A DNA stretch of 64,000 nucleotides. It comes from Megasphaera sp. UBA5897 (GTDB taxonomy: Bacteria; Bacillota; Negativicutes; Veillonellales; Megasphaeraceae). Below the pieces are notes generated by a model. That model did no database searches. It was not told the origin of the DNA and saw only the letters and a list, made by a program, of their open reading frames with translations. The stretch spans positions 16,479 to 80,478 of the forward strand of contig DJEN01000093.1 in the NCBI GenBank assembly GCA_002431345.1, in the 5' to 3' direction. Shown here piece by piece: positions 16,824 through 25,972 of the stretch (position 1 is the first letter of the stretch; each line of letters begins with the position of its first letter). A program made the translations under genes and the position numbers.

Positions 16824-17381
16824 TTAAGCACTTTCTTGTTCTGCTTTTTTAGCACGTACTGCGTCAAGCACATAAACCATATTGCGGATATTGCCCTGAA
16901 GTACGTTGACGAGGCCAGAGATAGGAGCCTGCATGCTGCCGACGATTTTTGCGATGAGTTCGTCGCGGCTTGGCAAGTTTGCCAATGCGTCAACAGATGC
17001 TTTGTCAATAACTTGACCGTCAGCAATACCGACTTTAACGGTAATAGCTTCTGTCTTTGTTTCTTTGATGAATTCTTTAAGAATTTTTGCCGGAGCTACA
17101 ACATCTTCTGTAGAATATGCGATAGCTGTCGGACCTTCGAGGAATTCATCCAATCCGTTGTAGCCGAGTTCGTCAGCAGCAATACGAGTTAACGTGTTTT
17201 TGATAACTTTGTATTCAACGCCGCCTTCGCGGAATTTACGACGAAGTTTTGTAACTTCAGCTACGCTTAAGCCGGAAAAACCGACCAAAACAGCACCCTG
17301 AGCGGACTGCAGTTTTTCTTTCATTTCTTCAACGACTGCAGCTTTTGCCGGGGATACCTGATGTTTTGCATACATAGACAT
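16824..17381 (-). CDS. rplJ: 50S ribosomal protein L10
   Basis: A 185-residue protein that anchors L7/L12 dimers to the stalk base. The central motif VEYKVIKNTLTRIA and the C-terminal helix for L12 binding are in place. I use the ATG at 17381 (MSMYAK) about ten bases after AAGGAGGTG; an ATG two codons later is possible. It is preceded by an attenuating L10 leader, which implies autoregulation by the L10(L12) complex. Confidence 0.97.
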   Translation of the reverse strand: MSMYAKHQVSPAKAAVVEEMKEKLQSAQGAVLVGFSGLSVAEVTKLRRKFREGGVEYKVIKNTLTRIAADELGYNGLDEFLEGPTAIAYSTEDVVAPAKILKEFIKETKTEAITVKVGIADGQVIDKASVDALANLPSRDELIAKIVGSMQAPISGLVNVLQGNIRNMVYVLDAVRAKKAEQESA

Positions 17382-17427
17382 GTTTCGATACACCTCCTTG
17401 ATGTGGGATTTATATCGTCTTAGCAAT

Positions 17428-17546
17428 AAAAAACGGCCTCATTTGCATGAGGCCGAACTAGTCATAGTCATAATCTGCTAGTTTTAGCCTCAGATGGCGG
17501 ACAATTGTCCATTATACATACCTTCAGTCTACAGCTAAGAGAGATA
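17428..17546 (-). promoter_or_regulatory. L10 ribosomal-protein leader with attenuating terminator
   Basis: The region between rplA and rplJ folds into several helices and ends in a perfect stem CGGCCTCAT/ATGAGGCCG (17455-17447 with 17442-17434), followed by six T on the minus strand at 17433-17428. An upstream copy of TGAGGC (around 17490) can pair with the stem and would act as antiterminator. This matches the position and design of the L10 leader of Firmicutes, where L10-L12 binding promotes termination. Confidence 0.75.
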
Positions 17547-18263
17547 TTATTGTTCGTCAGCTTTTACAACACCTTTAACGCTGAACGGGTTGATGTGAAT
17601 ACCAGGGCCCATTGTGGAGCTGATGGTAATCGATTTGATGTACTGGCCTTTAGCGCCCGACGGTTTTACTTTGATAAGTGTATCGACGAGAGTCGTAAGG
17701 TTTTCAATCAATTTATTTGCATCGAAAGATTTTTTGCCAATAGGGGAATGAATGTTACCGGCTTTATCTGTACGGTATTCAACTTTCCCGGCTTTACTTT
17801 CGGAAACAGCTTTTGCAACGTCCATCGTTACAGTACCAACCTTCGGGTTAGGCATTAAGCCTTTAGGACCGAGGATCTTACCTAAACGACCAACTTTGCC
17901 CATCATTTTCGGTGTAGCGATTGCTACGTCGAAATCAAGCCAGCCGCCTTTGATTTTTTCAACCAAGTCGTCTGCACCAACGTAATCTGCGCCGGCTTCC
18001 TGAGCTTGTTTTTCCTGTTCGCCTTCAGCAAATACGAGAACAGTCTTGGATTTACCAATGCCATGCGGCAGAACCAAGGCGCCACGAACCTGCTGGTCAG
18101 CATATTTCGGATCTACGTTTAAGTTTACAGCTAATTCAACAGTTTCATCAAATTTAGCTGTATCCATTTTTTTCAAGATATCTACTGCTTCAGCCGGTTC
18201 GTACAATTTTGCTTTGTCGATCAATTTAGCTGCTTCAGCATATTTCTTGCCTACTTTTGCCAT
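17547..18263 (-). CDS. rplA: 50S ribosomal protein L1
   Basis: A 238-residue protein of the L1 stalk, involved in release of deacylated tRNA and in translational autoregulation of the L11 operon. The conserved [15 protein letters not shown] segment lies near residue 130 and the family C-terminal STMGPG segment is present. It starts at 18263 after AAGGAGGAAAACAC, 68 bases after rplK. Confidence 0.98.
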   Translation of the reverse strand: MAKVGKKYAEAAKLIDKAKLYEPAEAVDILKKMDTAKFDETVELAVNLNVDPKYADQQVRGALVLPHGIGKSKTVLVFAEGEQEKQAQEAGADYVGADDLVEKIKGGWLDFDVAIATPKMMGKVGRLGKILGPKGLMPNPKVGTVTMDVAKAVSESKAGKVEYRTDKAGNIHSPIGKKSFDANKLIENLTTLVDTLIKVKPSGAKGQYIKSITISSTMGPGIHINPFSVKGVVKADEQ

Positions 18264-18331
18264 GTGTTTTCCTCCTTATGTGGTTTAGCGGGGCGATAGA
18301 CCCCTTCCACGGGCAGAGAAATCGCTACCAA

Positions 18332-18757
18332 TTAGTCAACGATTTCAATACCCATGCTGCGGGCAGTGCCTTCAATCATTTTCATAGCGGCTTCAACGTC
18401 GTTTGCGTTGAGGTCCGGCATTTTTGTCGTTGCAATTTCGCGAACTTTGTCACGACCAACTTTTGCAACTTTTTTCTTGTTCGGTTCGCCCGAAGCTTTG
18501 TCGATGCCAGCTGCTTTTTTCAAGAGAACAGCAGCAGGCGGTGTTTTTGTAATGAATGTAAAGGAACGGTCTTCATATACAGTGATTTCAACAGGGATAA
18601 TGAAACCAGCCTGTTTTGCTGTACGTTCGTTAAATTCCTTTACGAAAGCCATAATGTTGACACCAGCCTGGCCTAATGCAGGGCCAATAGGAGGCGCCGG
18701 AGTTGCTTTGCCAGCTTCGCACTGAAGCTTAACCATTTTTGTTACTTTTTTTGCCAT
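18332..18757 (-). CDS. rplK: 50S ribosomal protein L11
   Basis: A 141-residue protein of the GTPase-associated centre. The N-terminal [21 protein letters not shown] and C-terminal [10 protein letters not shown] are diagnostic. The ATG follows AAGGAGGTGTAACTC. A hairpin leader sits between nusG and this gene. Confidence 0.98.
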   Translation of the reverse strand: MAKKVTKMVKLQCEAGKATPAPPIGPALGQAGVNIMAFVKEFNERTAKQAGFIIPVEITVYEDRSFTFITKTPPAAVLLKKAAGIDKASGEPNKKKVAKVGRDKVREIATTKMPDLNANDVEAAMKMIEGTARSMGIEIVD

Positions 18758-18785
18758 GGTGAGTTACACCTCCTTACATTACAAG

Positions 18786-18834
18786 ATGTGGTAAGCGAAT
18801 CGTTGGATTCTCCCACTCGCGGCTTACGCCACAT
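18786..18834 (-). promoter_or_regulatory. rplK leader hairpin, likely L1/L11 autoregulatory site
   Basis: Minus strand: ATGTGGCGTAAGC pairs with GCTTACCACAT (one bulged C), enclosing a loop region, about 30 bases ahead of the rplK start. The shape and place match the known leader of L11-L1 operons in Firmicutes, where a ribosomal protein represses translation by binding an rRNA-like fold. Confidence 0.6.
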
Positions 18835-18846
18835 TTTAGAAGTATA

Positions 18847-19386
18847 TTATTCCAGACTTTTCTCAATTTGAGAATAGTCGACTTCTACCACTGTTTCACG
18901 GCCAAACATATCAATGAGGCCTTTTACGGTACCTTTTTCTTCATTAATTTCCGTAACGGTAGCAATGCAGTTTTCAAATGAACCGGATGTGATGCGAACC
19001 TGTTCACCAATTTCTACGGAAATTTGTGTCTTAGGTTCATTGTCCATACCCTGAGTTTTCAAAATCTTTTTGACTTCATCCGGTTCCAAGGGAACGGGCT
19101 TCGTTGCTGAGCCAACAAATCCTGTTACGCCAGGGGTGTTGCGTACGACGTACCAAGAACGGTCATTAACTTCCATTTCGAGAACGACATAGCCCGGATA
19201 CATTTTGCGTTTTACCGTGCGTTTCTTGCCGTCCTTTACTTCTACGACTTCTTCCATCGGCACGAGAATTTTACTAATCGTGTCTTCCAAGCCCATGGAT
19301 TTGACCTTGCGTTCCAGTGTAGCCATTACTTTATTTTCATAACCGGAATACGTATGGATGACATACCATTTTTTATCTGATTCCAT
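18847..19386 (-). CDS. nusG: Transcription termination/antitermination factor NusG
   Basis: A 179-residue RNA polymerase elongation factor. The N-terminal NGN domain (KWYVIHTYSGYENKV) and the C-terminal KOW domain (about residues 125-179, IGEQVRITSGSFENC) are complete. The gene begins 16 bases after secE with GGGAGGCCTGCGCTTAG upstream and is followed by rplK, the standard order. Confidence 0.98.
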   Translation of the reverse strand: MESDKKWYVIHTYSGYENKVMATLERKVKSMGLEDTISKILVPMEEVVEVKDGKKRTVKRKMYPGYVVLEMEVNDRSWYVVRNTPGVTGFVGSATKPVPLEPDEVKKILKTQGMDNEPKTQISVEIGEQVRITSGSFENCIATVTEINEEKGTVKGLIDMFGRETVVEVDYSQIEKSLE

Positions 19387-19402
19387 CTAAGCGCAGGCCT
19401 CC

Positions 19403-19633
19403 CTATCCGACAATATTGCGAAGTAAATTAAATAACTGAGAAAATACGCCATCTGATGCGCCGATAATTGCCATAACAACAATCGTTGCAACGATAACCA
19501 TGACAGTATAGTTAATCAGTTCCCTCTTTGTCGGCCAGATGACCTTCTTCATTTCTACCTTAACGCCTTGTAAAAATGACTTACCCGGATTCTTCTTATT
19601 CTTTTGTGCTGCTTTTTTAGCTGATTGTGCCAT
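19403..19633 (-). CDS. secE: Preprotein translocase subunit SecE
   Basis: A 76-residue single-span subunit of SecYEG. A lysine-rich N-terminus is followed by the conserved cytoplasmic helix (GVKVEMKKVIWPTKREL) and one membrane helix at about residues 45-65. I use the ATG at 19633 after GAGAGGTTAT rather than the longer reading from 19669, which would have no ribosome binding site. Confidence 0.96.
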   Translation of the reverse strand: MAQSAKKAAQKNKKNPGKSFLQGVKVEMKKVIWPTKRELINYTVMVIVATIVVMAIIGASDGVFSQLFNLLRNIVG

Positions 19634-19682
19634 ATAACCTCTCACATCCAAATAAGATTCAAGCAACATCTTATTTCACAAA

Positions 19683-19832
19683 TTATTTTGTTTCTTTATG
19701 TAATGTTTCTTTTTTGCAGAACGGGCAGTATTTTTTCAATTCCAAACGATCCGGATTGTTTTTCTTGTTTTTGTTCGTCCGGTAGTTACGCTGTTTGCAT
19801 TCTGTGCATGCCAATGTAATCGCTGTACGCAT
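19683..19832 (-). CDS. rpmG: 50S ribosomal protein L33
   Basis: A 49-residue protein read directly from the minus strand: it begins [17 protein letters not shown] and ends HKETK. Two CxxC pairs (CTEC and CPFC) make this the zinc-binding C+ form. It heads the secE-nusG-rplKAJL run, 49 bases before secE, as in most Firmicutes. Ribosome binding site GAGAGGTGTAAGGA. Confidence 0.95.
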   Translation of the reverse strand: MRTAITLACTECKQRNYRTNKNKKNNPDRLELKKYCPFCKKETLHKETK

Positions 19833-19906
19833 TCCTTACACCTCTCTTAATCGATAGTCTATTATAACTAGTCGCAGGCCGATTGCCTGCGTAAGACTGC
19901 CTTTAT

Positions 19907-19935
19907 AATGTATCACACCTATAAGGCTAAGTCAA
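19907..19935 (-). promoter_or_regulatory. Proximal promoter of the rpmG-rplL operon
   Basis: Minus strand: -35 TTGACT (19935-19930), 17-base spacer, -10 TACATT (19912-19907). A short GC-rich hairpin (19873-19891) lies just downstream in the leader. Confidence 0.6.
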
Positions 19936-19992
19936 GAAAATTTTTCTGTAACTTAAAAAAGCTAGGCTTACATTTCCTGCCTAATTCTATAT

Positions 19993-20021
19993 ACTATACC
20001 ATGTACTGACAAAATTGTCAA
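19993..20021 (-). promoter_or_regulatory. Distal promoter of the rpmG-rplL operon
   Basis: Minus strand: perfect -35 TTGACA (20021-20016), 17-base spacer, -10 TATAGT (19998-19993). With the proximal promoter this gives a tandem arrangement common for ribosomal protein operons. Confidence 0.8.
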
Positions 20022-20033
20022 TACGCGTACCAT

Positions 20034-20082
20034 AAATAGCAAACGAGAGGGGCCTGCTGCTTGATGCAGCAGGCCCCTCTCG
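20034..20082 (-). terminator. Terminator of the yhaO-yhaN run
   Basis: A 17-base perfect GC-rich stem (20044-20060 with 20066-20082) followed on the minus strand by TTTGCTATTT, ten bases after the yhaN stop codon. Confidence 0.85.
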
Positions 20083-20092
20083 TTTTAGGAGT

Positions 20093-23080
20093 TTATGCTT
20101 CTTTAATAGTACCCTGTTCAATTTCAAACAGATGTACTGTATCGGTTTCTCCGGCCAATGTCTGCTGCACTTCTTTTGCAATATCCCGCGTTGTCCGTGA
20201 GCACGTAAAGAGGAAAATCTGTTCTTTCTTGCCAAGGTCTGCTAAGAAATGCAAGGCTTCTTTTTGCCGTTGTTCGTCAAAGCGGACAAAAATATCATCT
20301 AAGATGAGCGGCATCGGTTCAATTTGTTTGGAAAATGCCATTGCCAAGCTAATGCGAATAGCCAAGTAAATCTGGTCTCCCAAACCGCTGCTCCATTGCT
20401 TTTCCGGAATGCGGCGCTGCGTCCCGTCGACAGCATATAACTGCTTGCCGTCAAAGGTAGCCTGCAGTGTGTAGCGTCCCTGCGTCATGAGATGCAGGTA
20501 ATCGCTGGCTTGGCGGATAACAATCGGCTGGCGGACCCGTTCATAATAGGCCTGCGCTTCTCCCAGCATATACTGTGCAAATGCGTAGGTAAGCCAATCA
20601 TTGACTTTGGTATCCAATTCGGCTTTGCGGTTTTGTTTTTCCTGCAGCAGTTTATTATACGTATCGCTTTTAGCCATTTGGCTGAGCCGTTCAATAAACG
20701 TGCCTCTTTTTTCAGCAACTTCTGCCAGTTTCTTTTCCGATTCGGCAATTTTCTTTTCGTAATACGTCCGTTCATCCGTCCAGTTTTTCAACGTATGAAT
20801 TTTTAATTCATGACGCAATGCTGCCAAATTTTTTGGGTTTTTAGCAATCAAACGGATATGTGCTTCTGATTGTTCATAAATTTCTTTATATTGTTTAAAC
20901 TGCCGGAACTTAAGCACTTTGCTGCGAAATTCACCAACAGTCTGTGCACCGGTTAAGACGAGCAAATCCTGCTGCTGCCGCTTCCTGATTTCTTTATCCT
21001 TCTTCAGTTCTTCAATCTGGGCATCCCGTTCTTTTTGCTGCTTATCTTGTTCTTTAGCTACTTCAGCCTGCACGCGAATCTGCTGCCACTGTTTATATAC
21101 CGTTTCTACTTGTTCCGGCGTAATATCTGCCGTAATGCCGATTTCCCTAAAAAGCTGTTCTGCTCCGTCACGCCATTGGGTAATGCGACTTTGTAAATCA
21201 TCTTTGCGTTTTTGCCACGTATGCAGGGATTGCGATACATGCTGCCATTTTTCCCATATGTCTTTGGCATCCTGTATGTTTTCCAAAGAAAGTTTAGTTA
21301 GTCCTGTTGCTGTCAGCCAATTTTCCCATGCCTTGCGGCAGGTATCGACCTTTTCTTTCCAATCCTTTCCTTCTTTATCCCATTTATCATAAATAGCATC
21401 GTACATGACTTTTTGTTCTTTTTCCCATGCTGTTTTACTTTCATTTGTCTTCCAGTCCATATATTTTTTACGGACTTCATCCAGCTTTTGTGTCCATACT
21501 TCAGCAGTATCAGATGCCTCAATTTCTAAATGGGCCTGCTCAGCTAACGCCATCAACGTATCTTCCATGCCTTTTTTCCGCAAGGTCAACTCTTCCATTT
21601 TTCTAGGAAGCCGGCCTGCATTCACTCGCTGCTTTGCATACGAAAGTGCCGCAATCACTGCACATCCCAGCGCGCCGCCAAATCCCAAGGTCTGGTCAAA
21701 ATCATATAAAAAGACTACTGCCAGCAAGGCAACGGCTCCTACAAAGAACAACCCCGAAAGAATCGCAAAGCCATGGGAATTATTGCCCGATTCACTTTGC
21801 AGCCACTGCAGTTGTTCTTCTATTTTCTGCCGTTCCAGCAAAGAAGCTTGAATCGCAGATACGGCTTTGCCAATGGCTGTCCATTCTTCTTTAGTATGTG
21901 CCGGTTCTTTTGTATCCTCTTCTTCCGGTAAGGATGTAACATTTTTCGGCTTGGCAGCCTGCCATTTTTCCTGTTCTTGTTCAAAACGGCTCAAGCTGGA
22001 TGCCAAAGCCATCCCTTTGGACCAATCAATATGTTCCGGAACGGTTTGACTGCTCCATTGTTTCAGTTTTTCTGCATATTGATTTTGTTCAAACTGCCAA
22101 TCCATTTCGGTATCTGCATGATCGGCAATTTCGGCTAATCCTTGTTTCCATTCAGTCGTATGCTGAAAAATTTCATCTAACTGGGTACCGCAAATAAGCC
22201 ATTTATTCCATTCTGGCTGAAACGCCGGGCCTTCTCTGGATATGGACGCCAATTTTTTGATTTGTTCTTCAATTTCTTTGATTTTATTTTCCAAATCCGT
22301 CCATTTTTGTACGCCGTCTTCCGGAAACTGGGCCACGTCGGCAAGATCTTGCATGCGTTTCATCGCATCCTGCCCGCGTTTGTATACGTCCCAGGCAGCT
22401 ATGGGCATAGAAACTTTTTCAATCTGCAGTTTCGTTTCTTCAATATCCAGGCGAATCCGGTTTTCTATCTCATGAGTTGTGCGTTCCTGTGCCTGCAGCT
22501 CTGCAAATTCAGTTTCATCATAAGCCAGGCTGTGAATACGGCGGTCAAAATCGCGCTGTTCATGAAGGAGCGCATTAATGGGCTTTTTCCCTTGAGGGGA
22601 CGCTACCAGCAGTTCGCCCATGAGACGCGTCAAATCCCGCCGCGTCGTTCCCATGCGTACGCCGCCTTCTACGCTGAAAAAATGGCTGCGCACTTCTTCA
22701 TTGGCTAAAATCTTAAATCCCTGCAGGTCTTCCAGGCCCATGGCAAAAACCTGGTCATACGTCCGCCGGTCTAAACTATGCCACCACAAGTCTGCCGGTT
22801 CTTCATGAATCGTAAGATCTCCATCTGTCATGTACGATTCTTTTTCATTGCGATAGATGCGATACTCGTGGCCGTCATCACGGCGTATATCCATATGGCC
22901 TTTATAGCCTCGCCAATCACCCCGCTGATAGCCAAAAAACATGGAGCGGACATATTTCATGAGGGTTGTCTTGCCGCTTTCGTTTTGACCATGCATGACG
23001 ATGAGTCCTTTTTCCGGCGGATTCCATTCTACATTATGATAGATGCCAAAATCATCTAAATTCATTTGTATAATTTTCAT
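20093..23080 (-). CDS. yhaN: YhaN-like AAA family ATPase (SbcC/Rad50-like)
   Basis: A 995-residue coiled-coil ATPase. Walker A is GQNESGKTT near residue 32. Long coiled coils run from about 170 to 430 and 520 to 850, and the C-terminal SSGLGDQIYLAIR signature with Walker B LILDDIFVRFDE is near 925. Unlike SbcC it has a hydrophobic hairpin near residue 460 (GLFFVGAVALLAVVF) where Rad50 has its zinc hook, as in Bacillus YhaN. It probably works with the nuclease encoded just upstream on DNA ends. The start ATG has AGGATAGGTACTT upstream and follows yhaO after six bases. Confidence 0.88.
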   Translation of the reverse strand: MKIIQMNLDDFGIYHNVEWNPPEKGLIVMHGQNESGKTTLMKYVRSMFFGYQRGDWRGYKGHMDIRRDDGHEYRIYRNEKESYMTDGDLTIHEEPADLWWHSLDRRTYDQVFAMGLEDLQGFKILANEEVRSHFFSVEGGVRMGTTRRDLTRLMGELLVASPQGKKPINALLHEQRDFDRRIHSLAYDETEFAELQAQERTTHEIENRIRLDIEETKLQIEKVSMPIAAWDVYKRGQDAMKRMQDLADVAQFPEDGVQKWTDLENKIKEIEEQIKKLASISREGPAFQPEWNKWLICGTQLDEIFQHTTEWKQGLAEIADHADTEMDWQFEQNQYAEKLKQWSSQTVPEHIDWSKGMALASSLSRFEQEQEKWQAAKPKNVTSLPEEEDTKEPAHTKEEWTAIGKAVSAIQASLLERQKIEEQLQWLQSESGNNSHGFAILSGLFFVGAVALLAVVFLYDFDQTLGFGGALGCAVIAALSYAKQRVNAGRLPRKMEELTLRKKGMEDTLMALAEQAHLEIEASDTAEVWTQKLDEVRKKYMDWKTNESKTAWEKEQKVMYDAIYDKWDKEGKDWKEKVDTCRKAWENWLTATGLTKLSLENIQDAKDIWEKWQHVSQSLHTWQKRKDDLQSRITQWRDGAEQLFREIGITADITPEQVETVYKQWQQIRVQAEVAKEQDKQQKERDAQIEELKKDKEIRKRQQQDLLVLTGAQTVGEFRSKVLKFRQFKQYKEIYEQSEAHIRLIAKNPKNLAALRHELKIHTLKNWTDERTYYEKKIAESEKKLAEVAEKRGTFIERLSQMAKSDTYNKLLQEKQNRKAELDTKVNDWLTYAFAQYMLGEAQAYYERVRQPIVIRQASDYLHLMTQGRYTLQATFDGKQLYAVDGTQRRIPEKQWSSGLGDQIYLAIRISLAMAFSKQIEPMPLILDDIFVRFDEQRQKEALHFLADLGKKEQIFLFTCSRTTRDIAKEVQQTLAGETDTVHLFEIEQGTIKEA

Positions 23081-23086
23081 AAGTAC

Positions 23087-24349
23087 CTATCCTCTTTTAT
23101 CTGTAAGCAGCTTCTGCATGCCCAGCCACTTGGCTTTTTCAAATGCTTCCAAAAGCCGTTCATCTGATATGCCGCGGCCATAGGCGCCAAGGCGTTCAAA
23201 TTCCGGCCGTTCCTGGAGAATGGCCCGCAGTGTCTTCAGTTTTTCTTCCTGCGGCAGTGCATCTATTTTATCGCTCATGTTTAAATAATCGCCTACGGTA
23301 TCGGGAAGTTTGCTGCGTTCTGTCAAATTGATTTTAGGGCGTGCCATATTGCGCAGGCGTTCTACCATGACGAATGCATATTTGCCCTGTTCTTCTTCAC
23401 GCCAGCTGTCTATCCAGTACTGCGTGGCTTCGGGATTATTGATGACATGATACATGCTTCCGGCGCCGACAAAGTTAACCGTAAGAAATGTCGGCTTGCC
23501 GATTTCCCGCCGTATTTTTTCTTTGGCAAAGCGGACAGATTCCCGCAGTTCCGAAACAGATTCAATGGAATCAATCGGAATATCCACGCTTTCCCAGCGG
23601 ACAATACTCGTATCCACAAATTCAATATCGGTAGTGCCGTATGGGCCGACTTCCACATAATAACATCCTCTGGGCCCTGTTTCTGTGCAGTCCAGCCCCT
23701 GCGGATTGCCGGCATATACTACATAGGGCTTATCACATAGGATTTGATGTGCATGCACATGTCCCAGTGCCCAGTAATCCATGCCGCTTTCTTTTAAATC
23801 CGTCAAGCTGCATGGAGCATAAGTCGATTGTCCGCCCACCTGCGTATGAAGCAGACCGATAGCATAATGGTCTGCCGATGTGCGGCTGAAATTCCACGCC
23901 AAATTATCCCGCTGCTCCTGGTGGGCATAGCTTTGTCCATAAACGGCGGCGACTTCTTCACCGTCAACAATCAGTGGCATCCGTTCTACTTTTTCCGTGC
24001 TGAAAACATGCACATTGGGCGGAAACGGTATTTTAGCCTGCCAGGCGTCCAATGGATCGTGATTGCCGAGAACAGCAAAAACTTGAATATCGTTTTGCGC
24101 CAATTTATGAAGAAGACGCACGTAGTCCAGCTGCGCCGTTAAATTGTGATCTGCGCTGGTATATACATCACCGCTGATAAGTACAGCGTGCACTTGTTTG
24201 TCAATGGCAATCTGCACCACTTTTTGAAATGCCCGCATAGTCGCGTTTCCGACAATACGCTGCCATCGTTCATCAATAGAAGCCATATCACGGAAAGGGC
24301 TGCCTAAATGCAAATCGCCGCAATGAATAAAACGTAAACTTTTTGCCAT
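23087..24349 (-). CDS. yhaO: YhaO-like DNA repair metallophosphoesterase (SbcD/Mre11-like)
   Basis: A 420-residue calcineurin-type nuclease. Metal-binding motifs are in order: GDLHLGSPF near residue 12, SGDVYTSAD near 60, LGNHDPLD near 95, and GHVHAHQI near 200. Mre11-type C-terminal capping and partner-binding regions follow. It forms a pair with the YhaN-like ATPase. The ATG at 24349 follows AAGGATAGGG and starts immediately after the stop of the MocR-type regulator, so all three may be co-transcribed. Confidence 0.88.
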   Translation of the reverse strand: MAKSLRFIHCGDLHLGSPFRDMASIDERWQRIVGNATMRAFQKVVQIAIDKQVHAVLISGDVYTSADHNLTAQLDYVRLLHKLAQNDIQVFAVLGNHDPLDAWQAKIPFPPNVHVFSTEKVERMPLIVDGEEVAAVYGQSYAHQEQRDNLAWNFSRTSADHYAIGLLHTQVGGQSTYAPCSLTDLKESGMDYWALGHVHAHQILCDKPYVVYAGNPQGLDCTETGPRGCYYVEVGPYGTTDIEFVDTSIVRWESVDIPIDSIESVSELRESVRFAKEKIRREIGKPTFLTVNFVGAGSMYHVINNPEATQYWIDSWREEEQGKYAFVMVERLRNMARPKINLTERSKLPDTVGDYLNMSDKIDALPQEEKLKTLRAILQERPEFERLGAYGRGISDERLLEAFEKAKWLGMQKLLTDKRG

Positions 24350-24351
24350 CC

Positions 24352-25755
24352 CTATCCTTCTTTCTCCAGCCAAGCCTGCCGCAGTGCCGCAACGGCCTGC
24401 TTGAGCTTATCACTGGGTATCTTTGAAAAAGACAAAAGAAATTCTTTTTGTTCATTTTGTCCCGGTTGTTCATAAAATGACTGCATAGTCAGTACACGGC
24501 AGCCTTCTTTTTCTGCTTTGCTGCGCAATTCCTGTGCCGAATAGGAGCTGTGCAGGGCAATATGGCAATAAACGCCTGACGTAATCCGGCTGACTGTTAT
24601 CTGGCTGCCAAATGCATCCTGTAAAAGCCGTTCCATCAGCAGCCCTTTTTCCTGATAATCTTTTCGCAACCGCCGTACATGTCTTGCCAAATCACCGCTT
24701 TGAATATACGCTGCCAATACACATTGTTCCGGTATGGATGCCCCCTGCCGAAACAAACTGCGTTTTTGATTATACAAAGCCATCAGCGGCGGCGGCAAGA
24801 CCATATAGCTAAGCCGCACAAAAAAAGGAAGTACTTTGGATAACGCTCCCATGTAGATAACCTGTCCTGATGTATCTAACCCCTGCAGCGCCGGAATAGG
24901 ACGCCCATAGTAACGCAGCTCGCTGTCATAATCATCTTCGATGATAAGTCCGCTGCACGTTTCAGCCCACTGCAGCAGCTGATACCGCATGCCAATCGGC
25001 ATGACCGTTCCTGTTGGAAATTGATGCGATGGACTGACATAGACAAGCCGTGCCCGGCTTTCGTGCAGTCTGTCCATATCCAGCATGCCGTTATGAATAG
25101 AAATCGGTTCAATGGCAAATCCCATGCTGCGAAAAATTTCTCTTCCCAATCTAAATCCAGGATTTTCTACAGCAATACACGGCCAGGTATCCCGCAGCAG
25201 TGTCGTCAATATGCCAAGCAGAGCGGCTGTCCCTGCCCCAATGATAATATTTTCTGCTTTGGCATGCACGCCTCGTGTTTCATATATATAGCGGCTCAAG
25301 GCTTCCCGTAAATCCGGTACGCCTTGTTCGTCATTGCTCGCCGTCAAGTAAGCCGGTTCTGACAAAATCCGATTCATGTGCTTGCGCCAAATATCCAGCG
25401 GAAAATGTTCCATATCCATATCACCGCTGCCAAAATCGTATAAATACGTTGGTTTAGCTGTAAAACGAGATATGTTTCCTGTATCCGCTGTATGGCTTCT
25501 TTCTCCCATAGGACTTAAAAAAGCCGCTTCGTAGCGGGCTTTATTACGGCGGATGATATATCCTTCACTGGCAAGTTGATAATATGCTTTTTCTACTGTC
25601 ATTTTACTGACGTTAACGGACTGTGCCAATTCTCGTACAGACGGAAGCCGCATGCCGGCAACCATCCGGCGGTCTTCGATTTCACGGCGGTAATATTCAT
25701 ATATTTGTACGTAATAAGGGGTTTTGATTCCCTTATTGATTTGCAGCATATACAT
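24352..25755 (-). CDS. MocR/PdxR-type regulator (GntR domain fused to aminotransferase fold)
   Basis: A 467-residue fusion. A GntR winged helix (about residues 10-80; LPSVRELAQSVNVSKMTVEKAY) is joined to a fold-type I aminotransferase domain (about 110-460). The PLP lysine is in YMGALSKVLPFF. Such regulators bind PLP and usually control vitamin B6 synthesis, or transporters and amino-acid genes. It is divergent from bioB with about 220 bases between, so a link to biotin is possible. The start has only a weak GGAT site; ATG at 25755 or 25749. Confidence 0.85.
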   Translation of the reverse strand: MYMLQINKGIKTPYYVQIYEYYRREIEDRRMVAGMRLPSVRELAQSVNVSKMTVEKAYYQLASEGYIIRRNKARYEAAFLSPMGERSHTADTGNISRFTAKPTYLYDFGSGDMDMEHFPLDIWRKHMNRILSEPAYLTASNDEQGVPDLREALSRYIYETRGVHAKAENIIIGAGTAALLGILTTLLRDTWPCIAVENPGFRLGREIFRSMGFAIEPISIHNGMLDMDRLHESRARLVYVSPSHQFPTGTVMPIGMRYQLLQWAETCSGLIIEDDYDSELRYYGRPIPALQGLDTSGQVIYMGALSKVLPFFVRLSYMVLPPPLMALYNQKRSLFRQGASIPEQCVLAAYIQSGDLARHVRRLRKDYQEKGLLMERLLQDAFGSQITVSRITSGVYCHIALHSSYSAQELRSKAEKEGCRVLTMQSFYEQPGQNEQKEFLLSFSKIPSDKLKQAVAALRQAWLEKEG

Positions 25756-25881
25756 CGATCCATTTCATTATTTTGTATCGTTATTATATATATTGTAGCG
25801 AAAAACTGGCATGGTGAAAAGAGGTATTTTATAAAATATCTGTACAATAGTAAAAATAATTTTGTTAATAATCTCGTTATA

Positions 25882-25916
25882 TTGTAAACCAAATATATCT
25901 ATAAATCAGTTGACTT
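25882..25916. promoter_or_regulatory. BirA-like half-site ahead of bioB
   Basis: TTGTAAACC at 25882-25890 equals the left arm of the BirA operator of Firmicutes. The right arm (AGTTGACTT at 25908-25916) matches only partly and the spacing is about 17 rather than the usual shorter gap. It overlaps the bioB -35 element, a sensible place for repression by biotin-bound BirA. Confidence 0.35.
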
Positions 25917-25938
25917 TATGATTTCATTTTTGTATACT
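25910..25938 (+). promoter_or_regulatory. Promoter of bioB
   Basis: -35 TTGACT at 25910-25915 and -10 TATACT at 25933-25938, spacer 17. An inverted repeat TGACTTTA (25911-25918) / TAAAGTCA (25943-25950) brackets the -10 region and could bind a regulator, for example the divergent MocR-type protein. Confidence 0.75.
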
Positions 25939-25972
25939 AGCGTAAAGTCACATATTAGAGAGGGGTTTTCTC

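Noticed and set aside
18880..18900. parS-like string (CTGTTTCACGG) near the end of nusG
   Set aside because: Only the left half matches the consensus; it is not a palindrome and lies in a conserved coding region.
19873..19891. GC-rich hairpin ahead of rpmG as a terminator
   Set aside because: The stem is good but it has no T-run on either strand; it is more likely a leader stem.
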